Shown one piece after another: positions 17,473 to 25,475 of a stretch of 31,827 nucleotides of DNA. The stretch is from NCBI RefSeq assembly GCF_003479425.1, contig NZ_QUHC01000020.1:1-31827 (forward strand), read 5' to 3'. Within the stretch, counting starts at the first letter, position 1, and each line of letters opens with the position of its first letter. This DNA comes from Odoribacter sp. AF15-53. Lineage in GTDB: Bacteria > Bacteroidota > Bacteroidia > Bacteroidales > Marinifilaceae. The notes below the pieces were generated by a model, which was not told where the DNA came from, did no database searches, and saw nothing but the letters and a program-made list of their open reading frames with translations. The position numbers and the translations under genes were made by a program.

Positions 17473-18333
17473 TTATAACCGATCAATCTCATCAAGAGAA
17501 AGTCCGGTCATTTTAGCGATAGTATCAGAGGCTAAACCAAATGATTTCATATTTTGAGCAATTTGCCGCTTTTCCTTCTCCATGCCTCTTTCCATGCCTC
17601 TTTGCAATCCTTTTTGCAATCCTCTTTGCTCGGCACTATAATATAATGTTTTCTCCACGCTGATAATATCCCAAAACTTCTCGTAGCCTAACAACTGTGC
17701 CGGGGTAAAAGCTGATTCTTCTACCGCTTTCACGGCTTTCTTCACCTCGGGATTTGCCAGCAATTCTTCCGGTACTTCCACTGTATTCTCATCTATCTCT
17801 GTCAAGTAACGTAACCAGAGCACCTGCATTTTCTTCTCGGAGTAATTATGCGGGTGAAATTTGGGTAACTCGACAAATATCAATTGTAGACCATCAATCA
17901 CTTTATTAGAATTCTCCACGTGTACCAGCCTATAATGATGATAATATCCTTCCAGTTCCGACTCGAAAATATCATTCACGAGATTGAGCGAGTACACGGG
18001 TTGCAGCAAGTGATAGTTTTCGCCACTTTCTATTTGTCGCACGTAAGCTTTCGAGGCGTTGAACAGTACTCGTTGTTTAAACTCCGGCGACCAGATCATC
18101 TGCATTTCCACTATGAATTGCCGGCCCGATTTATCCTTGCAACGCACGTCCACGATACTGTTCTTACGCAACGGATTTTCCGGCACCATTTCCGAGGGCA
18201 AGTATTCAATATCGGTAATCTCCTCCCCGGGAGCAAGCGGGAGCAGAGCATTGAGTAAACTCATCACCAGGTCGGGATGTTCGCCGAATACATGCTTAAA
18301 AGTCAAGTCTGCTTTAGGATTCAAATATTTCAT
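17473..18333 (-). CDS. Rpn-family recombination-promoting nuclease
   Basis: This 286-residue protein belongs to the PD-(D/E)XK Rpn/transposase_31-like family. It opens with the diagnostic LNPKADLTFKHVFGEHPD. The likely nuclease core is IVDVRCKDKSGRQFIVEMQM (about residues 60-79), with Asp and Glu-x-Gln at the catalytic positions. The tail has tandem GLQKG/GLQRG/GMERG units followed by a helix, usual for this family. Members promote RecA-independent recombination in E. coli; some act in phage defence. It stands alone and converges on the response regulator gene. Its promoter has an exact TAACTTTG -7 box. Confidence 0.85.
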   Translation of the reverse strand: MKYLNPKADLTFKHVFGEHPDLVMSLLNALLPLAPGEEITDIEYLPSEMVPENPLRKNSIVDVRCKDKSGRQFIVEMQMIWSPEFKQRVLFNASKAYVRQIESGENYHLLQPVYSLNLVNDIFESELEGYYHHYRLVHVENSNKVIDGLQLIFVELPKFHPHNYSEKKMQVLWLRYLTEIDENTVEVPEELLANPEVKKAVKAVEESAFTPAQLLGYEKFWDIISVEKTLYYSAEQRGLQKGLQRGMERGMEKEKRQIAQNMKSFGLASDTIAKMTGLSLDEIDRL

Positions 18334-18367
18334 GATGCGTCGTTTTTAATCTATGGTTCAACAACTA

Positions 18368-18375
18368 CAAAGTTA
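18368..18375 (-). promoter_or_regulatory. Putative -7 box TAACTTTG for the Rpn gene
   Basis: On the minus strand TAACTTTG matches TAnnTTTG exactly, 35 bp upstream of the ATG at 18333. No clear -33 TTTG is seen. Confidence 0.5.
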
Positions 18376-18504
18376 GCAAATTAAATTGAATTCTGTTTAT
18401 CCCGGGATGATTTTTCCAACCCTGCAAATTCAACTGGAAAATTATGATTAAAGCCTATAAAAACAACCAACAATAGCAATTCATACACTCATTCTCAACA
18501 CATA

Positions 18505-18612
18505 CGCTTACATCTCTTCGTTATCTATTCGTTATACCAGGCTTAAAGTTACCTTCTAAGAGACGAAGAGATAACGAACATTTATCCTAGAGATAACGAA
18601 GAGATGTAAGCG
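18505..18612. repeat. Perfect 22-bp inverted repeat with internal iterations
   Basis: Positions 18505-18526 and 18591-18612 are exact reverse complements (22 bp) separated by 64 bp. The word CGAAGAGATAACGAA also recurs in the loop (about 18564-18578), and ATTCGTTAT follows the left arm directly. It lies between the Rpn promoter and the methionine operon promoter. There is no ORF inside and no T-tract beyond the arms, so it is not a standard terminator. It may be a protein-binding array or a miniature mobile element. Confidence 0.75.
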
Positions 18613-18660
18613 ATAACATGGAGGTAATATTGATTTCAAGAAAATTATCTGTTAAAATAC

Positions 18661-18691
18661 TTGCACGATTCAATTATTCTTTTTTTCTTTG
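18661..18691 (+). promoter_or_regulatory. Possible promoter of the methionine operon
   Basis: TTG at 18661-18663 and TTTCTTTG at 18684-18691 resemble the Bacteroidetes -33/-7 pair at a normal distance, but the -7 box has T for A at its second position. Transcription would begin near 18698, about 22 nt before riboswitch helix P1. Confidence 0.35.
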
Positions 18692-18719
18692 TCCCGATCA
18701 ATTCAATCTGCGAGGATTG

Positions 18720-18831
18720 TTTGAATTATAAAGAGGAATCGAGAGAACGGGCTCATAGAAATTCCGACAACCTGCAAGGCTTCTTGCAAGGTGCCAAAAC
18801 CCGACCTGAGAACCAGGAGTTATAATTTAAG
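18720..18831 (+). promoter_or_regulatory. SAM-I-type (S-box) riboswitch
   Basis: The segment has the conserved S-box core: AGAGGAATCGAGAGAACGGG, then CATAGAAATTCCGACAACC, a P3 hairpin (ACCTGCAAG with CTTGCAAGGT), GGTGCCAAAACCC, and a small CCTG/CAGG P4 hairpin. GGAAT (18735-18739) pairs with ATTCC for P2. Closing helix P1 pairs 18721-18731 with 18820-18830, with eight Watson-Crick pairs, one G-U and two more A-U pairs. SAM binding should stabilise P1. No terminator hairpin with T-tract follows, and P1 ends only 11 nt before the ATG of the leader ORF. Control may therefore act on leader translation or through a downstream event. Confidence 0.88.
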
Positions 18832-18841
18832 CTAAAGAAAA

Positions 18842-18949
18842 ATGAAAACAGAAACAACAAAACAAAACAGCATTTATTGCACTACAAATTGTAGAGGTCT
18901 TTTCATTCATTCTATCGCCATGTCTATGCGTATGCGCTGCATGCGCTAA
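18842..18949 (+). CDS. Met/Arg/Cys-ended leader peptide (35 codons)
   Basis: This short ORF starts 11 nt after riboswitch helix P1 and has 35 codons. The first part is polar (MKTETTKQNS). The last nine residues are MSMRMRCMR, giving four Met, three Arg and one Cys immediately before the stop. Those codons lie in a hairpin (18928-18946). The position between a SAM riboswitch and a methionine/sulfur operon suggests a regulatory leader peptide that would slow ribosomes when charged Met-tRNA (or Cys-tRNA) is short. That role is inference; the frame and its composition are seen directly. Translation is not proven, and the spacing gives no Shine-Dalgarno, as is normal in this group. Confidence 0.6.
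   Translation: MKTETTKQNSIYCTTNCRGLFIHSIAMSMRMRCMR
18928..18946 (+). promoter_or_regulatory. Hairpin overlapping the leader's Met/Arg/Cys codons
   Basis: Bases 18928-18935 pair with 18939-18946 (8 bp, one G-U, loop GCT), covering the last codons of the leader ORF. It is followed by TAATATCTTTTAC, a poor T-tract, so it could be a weak terminator or pause site. The 230 bp from here to the DUF39 start hold iterated TTTAGATTTT words (about 18976-19004) and a small GATAGT/ACTATC hairpin near 19107-19127; no other gene is visible there. Confidence 0.4.
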
Positions 18950-19179
18950 TATCTTTTACACCCCGGACTTATTTATTTTAGATTTTTTGATTTTAGATTT
19001 CTGATTGGAAAATCGTATTGTTATTTTCAAAATTCATTAATTCGGTTTCTCGAAAAGCCGTTTGGAATCTTGTAAACATACATTTTCACACACCATCTAA
19101 TAATCAGATAGTTACAAGGTTACTATCATGTAAAAAATCACCAGCAAACAATTTATTCATCAAGAGATTGAACAAGACT

Positions 19180-20328
19180 ATGGCAAAGACATACGCGGAA
19201 ATAAACGAAAAAATAAAGAAAGGCACGGCAGTAGTATTAACTGCCGAAGAAGTGTCCGAACTGGCAAAAACACTCTCCCCGAAAGAGATCGCCGAGAAAG
19301 TTGACGTTGTAACCACGGCCACCTTCGGGGCAATGTGTTCCTCGGGAGCGTTCCTGAATTTCGGACACGCTAATCCCCCGATCCGCATGGAAAAAATTGA
19401 GTTGAACGGTGTACGTGTCAGCGGAGGACTCGCCGCGGTGGATACTTACGTGGGAGCCACGGACTGTAATTCGGAAAATCCCAGTTACGGGGGAGCTCAT
19501 ATCATCGAAGACCTGATCGCGGGAAAAGAAATCACCCTCGAAGCATGGGGAAAAGGCACAGACTGTTATCCCCGGAAACACATCAAAACCGTGATCACGA
19601 AAGACACGATCAACGAGGCTATCCTATACAACCCGAGAAATGCCTACCAGAACTACAACGTGGCAACCAACTCCACGGACAAGATCAAATATACTTACAT
19701 GGGAACCCTGTTACCCAAATTACGGAATGCCTCTTACAGCACGGCCGGAGAATTATCCCCCCTGTTGAACGACCCGGAATGCCGCACGATCGGCTTGGGT
19801 ACACGCATCTTCCTTTGTGGCACGGAAGGATACGTAACCTGGAACGGGACCCAGTTCCATTCCACGAAAGAAACAAACGAGTATGGTATACCAACCAGTA
19901 ATGCCCGAACAATTGCCGTGATCGGCGACCTGAAAAACATGAGCACGGAATTCCTGCGAGGCGTGTACTACGAGAAATACGGCGTGAGCATGTTCGTGGG
20001 TATCGGTATCCCAATCCCGATTTTAGATGAAGACCTCGCCCGAAGAGTTTCTATCCGGAACGAACAAATCGAAACCACGGTAGTGGATTACGGCGACGGG
20101 AACAAGATTTTAGGCAAAACAAACTATGCTGCCCTTCAAAGCGGAGAAATCGAGGTGAACGGCCACAAAATCAAGACGACCCCGGTAGCCAGTCTGGCAA
20201 AAGCCCGACAAATCGCGGACATCCTGAAATCATGGATACAGAAAGGTGACTTCCTACTCACGGAACCCGTTCGCCCCATGCCGACAGGAACCTCTTTGAA
20301 ACAATTGAAAGATGAAAAGAGTTTATAA
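19180..20328 (+). CDS. DUF39 homocysteine synthase (aspartate-semialdehyde sulfurtransferase)
   Basis: This 382-residue protein belongs to the DUF39/COG1900 family, shown in methanogens (MA1821, MJ0100) to help form homocysteine from aspartate semialdehyde and sulfide. Typical segments are VVTTATFGAMCSSGAFLNFG (residues 44-62), SYGGAHIIEDLI (102-113) and KGTDCYPRKH (125-134). Cys53, Cys96 and Cys129 are candidates for sulfur transfer. The methanogen proteins have a C-terminal CBS pair; this one ends after DUF39. I start it at the ATG at 19180; the frame is open back to a TTG at 19018, but that 54-residue extension looks like untranslated leader. The ferredoxin partner follows after a repeat-filled 139-bp spacer, and the SAM riboswitch upstream supports a methionine role. 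Confidence 0.88.
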   Translation: MAKTYAEINEKIKKGTAVVLTAEEVSELAKTLSPKEIAEKVDVVTTATFGAMCSSGAFLNFGHANPPIRMEKIELNGVRVSGGLAAVDTYVGATDCNSENPSYGGAHIIEDLIAGKEITLEAWGKGTDCYPRKHIKTVITKDTINEAILYNPRNAYQNYNVATNSTDKIKYTYMGTLLPKLRNASYSTAGELSPLLNDPECRTIGLGTRIFLCGTEGYVTWNGTQFHSTKETNEYGIPTSNARTIAVIGDLKNMSTEFLRGVYYEKYGVSMFVGIGIPIPILDEDLARRVSIRNEQIETTVVDYGDGNKILGKTNYAALQSGEIEVNGHKIKTTPVASLAKARQIADILKSWIQKGDFLLTEPVRPMPTGTSLKQLKDEKSL

Positions 20329-20460
20329 GGTTTATAAAGTCTATGGACCCCCGCGGGGCGCTTTATCCACGACAGCTTGTGCTGCCGAATCACGGAATCG
20401 AGAATCATAAAATCTCTGAATCTTTCAATCTAAAATTTAAAATCTAAAATCTAAAATAAA
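20318..20460. repeat. Intergenic repeat element A
   Basis: The element starts inside the DUF39 stop (AGTTTATAAGGTTTATAAAG), has a core CCCCGCGGGGCGCTTTA plus CAGCTTGTGCTGCCGAATCAC, and ends in iterated GAATC and CTAAAATCTAAAAT words. Its reverse complement recurs at 21767-21890. It fills the spacer; no promoter or gene is visible. Confidence 0.7.
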
Positions 20461-20467
20461 TAAGGTT

Positions 20468-20887
20468 ATGACCAAAAAAGTAATATTGACCTTCCCGGTA
20501 GACGCAACAGATAGACCCTTGACATACGATTTAATTCGTATTTACGATGTAAAAATAAACATACTAAAAGCTGAAATACAACCCGGAAAAACCGGTTCCC
20601 TGTTGATAGAAATGGACGCGGACGCTTTAAGAATAGAGCAAGCCATCGCATTCCTGAATGACAACGGGGTCTCGGTAAGCCCGGTGTCCAGCAAGATTTC
20701 TTACGATGAATCCCGTTGTATCAATTGCGGGAACTGCGCTTCAGCCTGTTTCTCACATGCCCTGACAATCGAGGCTCCCGACTGGAAATTGCAATTCAAC
20801 CCGGAAAAGTGCATCGCCTGCAAGCTATGTTTAAAAGCCTGCCCGTTGAAACTTTTCAAGATCGAATTCAGCGATGCGTTTAATTAG
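20468..20887 (+). CDS. NIL-domain 2[4Fe-4S] ferredoxin for homocysteine synthesis
   Basis: This 139-residue cytoplasmic protein has an N-terminal NIL domain (about residues 1-75), a small ligand-binding fold also found in methionine ABC transporters, and a C-terminal bacterial ferredoxin domain. The two cluster motifs are CINCGNCASAC (C84, C87, C90, C94) and CIACKLCLKAC (C115, C118, C121, C125); the first lacks the Pro that usually follows the fourth Cys. The layout matches MA1822/MJ0099, the partner of the DUF39 protein in the sulfide-to-homocysteine reaction, where it probably supplies electrons or sulfur. Gene order DUF39-NIL ferredoxin supports this. Confidence 0.9.
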   Translation: MTKKVILTFPVDATDRPLTYDLIRIYDVKINILKAEIQPGKTGSLLIEMDADALRIEQAIAFLNDNGVSVSPVSSKISYDESRCINCGNCASACFSHALTIEAPDWKLQFNPEKCIACKLCLKACPLKLFKIEFSDAFN

Positions 20888-21015
20888 TTTATAAAGTTCG
20901 TAAGGTTCATAAAGTTTATAAAGTTCATGGACCTTACGAGCTCTTTACCCGCAACAACTCTGTTGTCCGCATGACTTTATAAACTTTACAAACCTTATAA
21001 ACTTTACAAACTCAA
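20888..21015. repeat. Palindromic intergenic element B
   Basis: The left arm (about 20888-20930) iterates TTTATAAAGTTCGTAAGG, and the right arm (about 20971-21011) is its inverse, CATGACTTTATAAACTTTAC and so on. The centre has GCAACAACTCTGTTGTCCG. The spacer is wholly repeat, giving a potential 40-bp imperfect hairpin in the operon mRNA. Confidence 0.7.
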
Positions 21016-21786
21016 ATGGAATACAAGAATAGGACATATCGAGAACATTTACAGGAAGGTCGTTGGCATTCTTTCACGGTCGCTTACAAAGAGACTGATC
21101 TCTGGATAGGGATTGACAAAGAATCTTTCCAGATAACTATTCCGGAATTCACGGAATCACGAATCCGGGCATTACGTGATATCATGGACGCTTACCTGGC
21201 AAATGACCCGGAATATGCCACGACACTTGTATCCTACGAGGCGAAACCGGAGGCCCCGGCCATCTTCCTCGAAATGTCGGAAGTTGCCCGTCAATCCGGG
21301 ATCGGCCCGATGAGTGCTGTTGCGGGAGCCGTCGCGGGATATATTGCCCGTGAAATTAAAGAAAAATACGGGGTACAGGAAATCATCGTGGAAAATGGCG
21401 GAGATATCTACGCCGACATACGGAAAGATATGGATATCGCCGTGTTTGCCGGAACGTCTCCCCTGTCGGAAAAAGTGGGGTTCACGATTCCCGCCGGGTA
21501 TGCCCCGTTAGGAATATGCACTTCATCGGGAACCGTGGGCCCCTCTCTGAGTTTCGGGAAAGCGGATGCGGTTATGATCATCTGTAAGGATTGCGCGCTA
21601 GCCGACACGTACGCCACGGCCTTTGCCAACGAGATCAAAACAACGGACGACATCGCCCCTTGCATCGAGAAGATTGGAAAAGCGGATGACATCCTTGCCG
21701 CGATCTGCATCAAAGATGACAAGATCGGGATTCACGGGATTTTTGATTTAAAACTCTTTCAACCGAATCATTCAGTGATTCCGTGA
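21016..21786 (+). CDS. UPF0280 (ApbE-like) sulfide-assimilation protein
   Basis: This 256-residue protein belongs to UPF0280/COG2122, related in fold to ApbE flavin transferases. Visible landmarks are GPMSAVAGAVAGYIAREI (about residues 97-114), VENGGDIYADI (120s), a Gly/Ser-rich CTSSGTVGPSLSFGKADA segment, and ALADTYATAFANEI. In Methanosarcina the homologue MA1715 improves sulfide assimilation together with the DUF39/NIL pair; its chemistry is unsettled. Here it follows the ferredoxin gene, completing the three-gene homocysteine module. The last residues (about NHSVIP) are encoded by the arm of the following repeat element, so the natural C-terminus may have been altered by it. Confidence 0.85.
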   Translation: MEYKNRTYREHLQEGRWHSFTVAYKETDLWIGIDKESFQITIPEFTESRIRALRDIMDAYLANDPEYATTLVSYEAKPEAPAIFLEMSEVARQSGIGPMSAVAGAVAGYIAREIKEKYGVQEIIVENGGDIYADIRKDMDIAVFAGTSPLSEKVGFTIPAGYAPLGICTSSGTVGPSLSFGKADAVMIICKDCALADTYATAFANEIKTTDDIAPCIEKIGKADDILAAICIKDDKIGIHGIFDLKLFQPNHSVIP

Positions 21787-21890
21787 TTTCGGATTAAGTG
21801 ATTCGGCAGCACAAGCTACCGTAAACAAAGCGCCCCGCGGGGGGGCCACGGACTTTATAAACCTTATGAACTTTATAAACTCTTTTTATT
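21767..21890. repeat. Intergenic repeat element A' (inverted copy)
   Basis: This is the reverse complement of the element at 20318-20420: iterated TTCAGTGATTCCGTGATT, then CGGCAGCACAAGCTACCG, AAAGCGCCCCGCGGGG, and ACTTTATAAACCTTATGAAC. The pair flanks the ferredoxin and UPF0280 genes as inverted repeats. It overlaps the last codons of the UPF0280 gene. Confidence 0.75.
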
Positions 21891-21903
21891 CTAAATTACT
21901 AAA

Positions 21904-24900
21904 ATGGAACTACAAGATCGCATATACATATTAGACGGGGCAACGGGAACAGCCTTACAGAAATTCGGGTTGACCGAAGCGGATTTCCGGGGAGAAGTGT
22001 TCGCACAACACCCGATCCCGTTGAAGGGAAACAATGACGTGTTGAATATCACCCGCCCGGATGTCATCCGTCAGGTACATCAAAACTACATTGATGCCGG
22101 AGCCGATATCATCGAAACCAACACGTTTAACGCGAATGCCATTTCACAAACCGAATACGGTTGCACGGAATGGGTGGAACAATTCAACCTGCAAGGAGCC
22201 CGTTTGGCCAAAGAAGTTGCCTCGGCTTGCAAGGAGCGGAAAATACACGTGGCCGGAAGTATCGGTCCCACGGACAAATCCCTCACTCTCTCTCCCGACC
22301 CGGATCAACCTGCCTATCGTATCGTGAACTTCGACACGCTGGCAGACGCTTACGCGACCCAAGTATCGGCACTCATCGAAGGCGGCGTGGACTTGCTACT
22401 GGTTGAAACCATTTACGACGGCTTGAACGCGAAAGCCGCCCTGTACGCCATTTCGAAAGTACAGGAAGAAAAAGGAACAAATCTTCCCGTGATGCTTTCC
22501 GTCACGGTAAACGATAAAAGCGGACGCACGCTGACCGGGCAATCGTTGGATGCTCTTTTCACGAGTCTCTCCCACTACCCGATTCTCAGTTTCGGTCTCA
22601 ACTGCTCATTCGGAGCCCGGGAGTTACACCAATTTATCCGGGAACTGGCCCCTCATGTACCCTGTAACATAAGCATATACCCGAATGCGGGACTACCGAA
22701 TGAAATGGGAGAATACGACGAATCGCCGGAATTCACGGCTCTATGTCTCCAAAACATGGCAAAAGAGGGATTGATCAACATCGCCGGGGGATGTTGCGGA
22801 ACGACACCGGAACACATCCGGGCTATCGCTGACGCCTTGAAGAACATTCCTCCCAGAAAGCTCCCGGCCCCCACCCACCAGTTGAAAGTCAGCGGACTGG
22901 ACACCGTGGTCATCGACAAGGAATTAAACAACTTTATCAATATCGGCGAACGTACCAACGTGGCAGGCTCCGCCAAATTCGCCCGTCTAATCCGGGAAAA
23001 GAATTACACGGAAGCGGCCACCATCGCCCGCAAACAGATTGAAGCGGGAGCTTCTGTCATTGATATAAACATGGATGACGCCATGCTGGACGGCACGGCC
23101 GAGATGGAGCGTTTCGTCCGTATCATCAGCAATGAACCGGACATCGCCAAGGCTGCCTTCATGATTGATTCATCCAAATGGGAAACCATTCTTGCCGGGT
23201 TGAAAAACACGCAAGGGAAATGTATCGTGAACTCGATCAGCTTGAAAGAAGGGGAAGAAGAATTCATCCATAAAGCCAAAGAAATACAACGACTGGGTGC
23301 GGCCGTGGTCGTTATGGCATTCGACGAGGAAGGACAGGCCACGACCTACCAACGGAAAATTGACATCTGCCAAAGAGCATACAACCTGCTGACCACGCAA
23401 GCCGGGTTCACTCCCGAAAACATCATATTCGACGTGAACATCCTGGCCATCGGAACCGGAATCGAAGAACACGATAATTACGCCGTGGACTACATCGAAG
23501 CCGTGCGCTGGATCAAACAGAACCTGCAAGGCTGTCGCACCTCCGGGGGCGTTTCCAACCTCTCGTTCTCGTTCCGGGGAAACAACACGGTACGGGAAGC
23601 CATGCATTCCGTATTCCTCTACCATGCGATCAAAGCCGGGCTAGACATGGCGATCGTGAATCCCGCCATGTTGCAAGTATACGACGAAATCGAACCCGAA
23701 CTATTAAAGGCCGTGGAAGATGTCGTGTTGAATCGTACCCCGGAAGCCACGGAAACCCTGATCGCCCTTGCCGAAAAATACAAGGAAGTAAAAGGGGAAG
23801 TGAAAACCGTGCAACAGGAAGAATGGCGGAGCCGCCCCTTGGAAGAACGTCTAGGACACGCGCTCATCAAGGGAATCACGGATTATCTCCCGGCTGACTT
23901 GCAGGAAGCGGTTGCCCGATATTCCAGCCCGGTCGAGATCATCGAAGGCCCGCTCATGAAAGGCATGGAACGGGTAGGACAATTCTTCGGGGAAGGCAAA
24001 ATGTTCTTGCCGCAAGTGGTAAAATCCGCCAAGGTGATGAAAGAAGCCGTACGTATCCTCCAACCCGAAATCGAGCGATACAACGCCGCGGAACAAAACG
24101 TAACCCGCCGTCCCCGGGTAGTTATCGCCACCGTGAAAGGCGACGTGCACGACATCGGTAAAAACATCGTGAACATTGTCCTGACCTGCAACAACCTCGA
24201 AGTAATTGATCTTGGTGTCATGGTTGACAACCAGAGTATCGTCAAGGCCGCGAAAGAACACGAGGCCGACATCATCGGGGTCAGCGGACTGATCACGCCT
24301 TCGCTTGGTGAAATGGAAAACTTGTGCGAATTGCTGCAAAAAGAACAACTTCGCATCCCGTTAATCGTCGGGGGGGCAACCACATCATCCGTACACACGG
24401 CCGTGAAACTGGCACCCAAGTACGATTACTGCGTTGTTCCGGGAGGAGACGCATCCCGCACCGTGGGAATCATCAAGCGATTGTTGAATGACCGGGAGAA
24501 TTATATCCGGGAAATAAAGGCTGATCAGGAGCATATCCGGACATTGCACAACCAACACCAGCAAAACCGAATATCACTGGCAGAAGCCCGCCGGAGAGCC
24601 CCCCGATTCGATTGGGATCACGTGGAACCCACCACTTTCGGGGAACATAATTTACTGGTAAAACATCTGAACATCGAGGATTTGGTAGAAAAAATAGACT
24701 GGACTCCTTTCTTCCACTTCTGGGGTTTCAAGGGGAAATACCCGGAAATCGTGTACACGAATGACGAGGCCGACCGCACTTATCAAGCCGCCCTGGATAT
24801 GTTAGGTAAAGTCATCGCGGGAAACGAGTTCGACGTGTCGATCATCGTGCGCTTCTTTGATGCCTATTCGGAAAACGATGAAATCATACTGGACAACCGA

Positions 24901-25326
24901 TACCACCTCCCGATGCCCCGTCAACAAGCGGATTTGGAAGAATGTCTCTCGCTGGCCGACTTCGTGATCCCGAAGGAAAAAGGCACGGGTAGCGTGGGGG
25001 TATTTTGTCTGAAAGTCTCGGATGATCATAAATGCAACGATTGTCACGACTTCGAACACCTGTTGCGGGAGAGCCTGTGCGCCCGACTGGCAGAAGCCTG
25101 TGCCGAATGGATGCAAGAACAGGTAAGCGAGGGTACCCACGTCATCCGTCCCGCTTTCGGCTACCCGACATGCCCGGATCACGCGATGAAGAAAACAGCT
25201 TTCGACATCCTGGACGCCCCCGCCCAAATCGGGGTACAACTCACGGAGAGCTATTCCATTTACCCCTCCACGAGCTTGTGCGGACTACTGATTTCTCACC
25301 CGAAAGCAAAGTATTTTAGCGTCTAA
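21904..25326 (+). CDS. metH: Cobalamin-dependent methionine synthase
   Basis: This 1140-residue enzyme transfers methyl from 5-methyl-THF to homocysteine through B12. All four modules are present. The homocysteine domain (about 1-320) has zinc ligands C234 (LNCSFG) and C297-C298 (GGCCG). The pterin domain (about 335-610) has NIGERTNVAGSAKF. The cap and B12 Rossmann domains (about 640-885) have GDVHDIGKN with the cobalt ligand H749. The reactivation domain follows (about 900-1140), with RPAFGYPTCPDH at 1082-1093. E. coli MetH is 1227 residues, so this is slightly compact but complete. It sits between the homocysteine-forming genes and metF under the same SAM riboswitch. B12 must be made or imported elsewhere. 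Confidence 0.97.
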   Translation: MELQDRIYILDGATGTALQKFGLTEADFRGEVFAQHPIPLKGNNDVLNITRPDVIRQVHQNYIDAGADIIETNTFNANAISQTEYGCTEWVEQFNLQGARLAKEVASACKERKIHVAGSIGPTDKSLTLSPDPDQPAYRIVNFDTLADAYATQVSALIEGGVDLLLVETIYDGLNAKAALYAISKVQEEKGTNLPVMLSVTVNDKSGRTLTGQSLDALFTSLSHYPILSFGLNCSFGARELHQFIRELAPHVPCNISIYPNAGLPNEMGEYDESPEFTALCLQNMAKEGLINIAGGCCGTTPEHIRAIADALKNIPPRKLPAPTHQLKVSGLDTVVIDKELNNFINIGERTNVAGSAKFARLIREKNYTEAATIARKQIEAGASVIDINMDDAMLDGTAEMERFVRIISNEPDIAKAAFMIDSSKWETILAGLKNTQGKCIVNSISLKEGEEEFIHKAKEIQRLGAAVVVMAFDEEGQATTYQRKIDICQRAYNLLTTQAGFTPENIIFDVNILAIGTGIEEHDNYAVDYIEAVRWIKQNLQGCRTSGGVSNLSFSFRGNNTVREAMHSVFLYHAIKAGLDMAIVNPAMLQVYDEIEPELLKAVEDVVLNRTPEATETLIALAEKYKEVKGEVKTVQQEEWRSRPLEERLGHALIKGITDYLPADLQEAVARYSSPVEIIEGPLMKGMERVGQFFGEGKMFLPQVVKSAKVMKEAVRILQPEIERYNAAEQNVTRRPRVVIATVKGDVHDIGKNIVNIVLTCNNLEVIDLGVMVDNQSIVKAAKEHEADIIGVSGLITPSLGEMENLCELLQKEQLRIPLIVGGATTSSVHTAVKLAPKYDYCVVPGGDASRTVGIIKRLLNDRENYIREIKADQEHIRTLHNQHQQNRISLAEARRRAPRFDWDHVEPTTFGEHNLLVKHLNIEDLVEKIDWTPFFHFWGFKGKYPEIVYTNDEADRTYQAALDMLGKVIAGNEFDVSIIVRFFDAYSENDEIILDNRYHLPMPRQQADLEECLSLADFVIPKEKGTGSVGVFCLKVSDDHKCNDCHDFEHLLRESLCARLAEACAEWMQEQVSEGTHVIRPAFGYPTCPDHAMKKTAFDILDAPAQIGVQLTESYSIYPSTSLCGLLISHPKAKYFSV

Positions 25327-25352
25327 GACACTGAAATAAGATAAAAGTTAAA

Positions 25353-25470
25353 AGATTCAGAGATTGCCGATTCTATGATTCGGTGATGATGAAAAAGAGC
25401 GAGAGAATTGTGCGAGGAAATCATTTAATCCGAAATCGGAAATCACTGAATTCTTAAATCATTAAATCTA
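25353..25470. repeat. Intergenic repeat element C
   Basis: The arm AGATTCAGAGATTGCCGATT is followed by the core AAAAAGAGCGAGAGAATTGTG and inverse-type arms (AATCCGAAATCGGAAATCACTGAATTC). A direct copy lies at 26438-26560, so metF sits between direct repeats. Confidence 0.7.
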
Positions 25471-25475
25471 AAATT

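Noticed and set aside
17375..17487. Minus-strand open stretch reading LMEVDVEFDVKKWDIVWLERM between the response regulator and Rpn genes
   Set aside because: It has about 40 codons, no good start, and overlaps both gene ends. It may be a remnant of a lost gene, but I cannot support it.
17473..18333. Rpn gene considered as a transposase marking an insertion sequence
   Set aside because: No terminal inverted repeats bracket the gene; the 22-bp inverted repeat lies entirely on one side. Rpn proteins are now viewed as nucleases rather than IS transposases.
19018..19179. In-frame TTG start that would add 54 residues to the DUF39 protein
   Set aside because: The extension does not resemble the family N-terminus, overlaps low-complexity leader sequence, and the ATG at 19180 gives a normal-length protein starting MAKTYAEINEKI.
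20888..21015. Element B considered as a rho-independent terminator within the methionine operon
   Set aside because: The arms are long and AT-rich with mismatches and no terminal T-tract; termination here would cut UPF0280 from the operon without a visible new promoter.
22161..25239. Several open frames over 80 codons on both strands within metH
   Set aside because: They are shadows of the metH coding frame, with unusual composition and no family features; the metH frame carries every expected motif.
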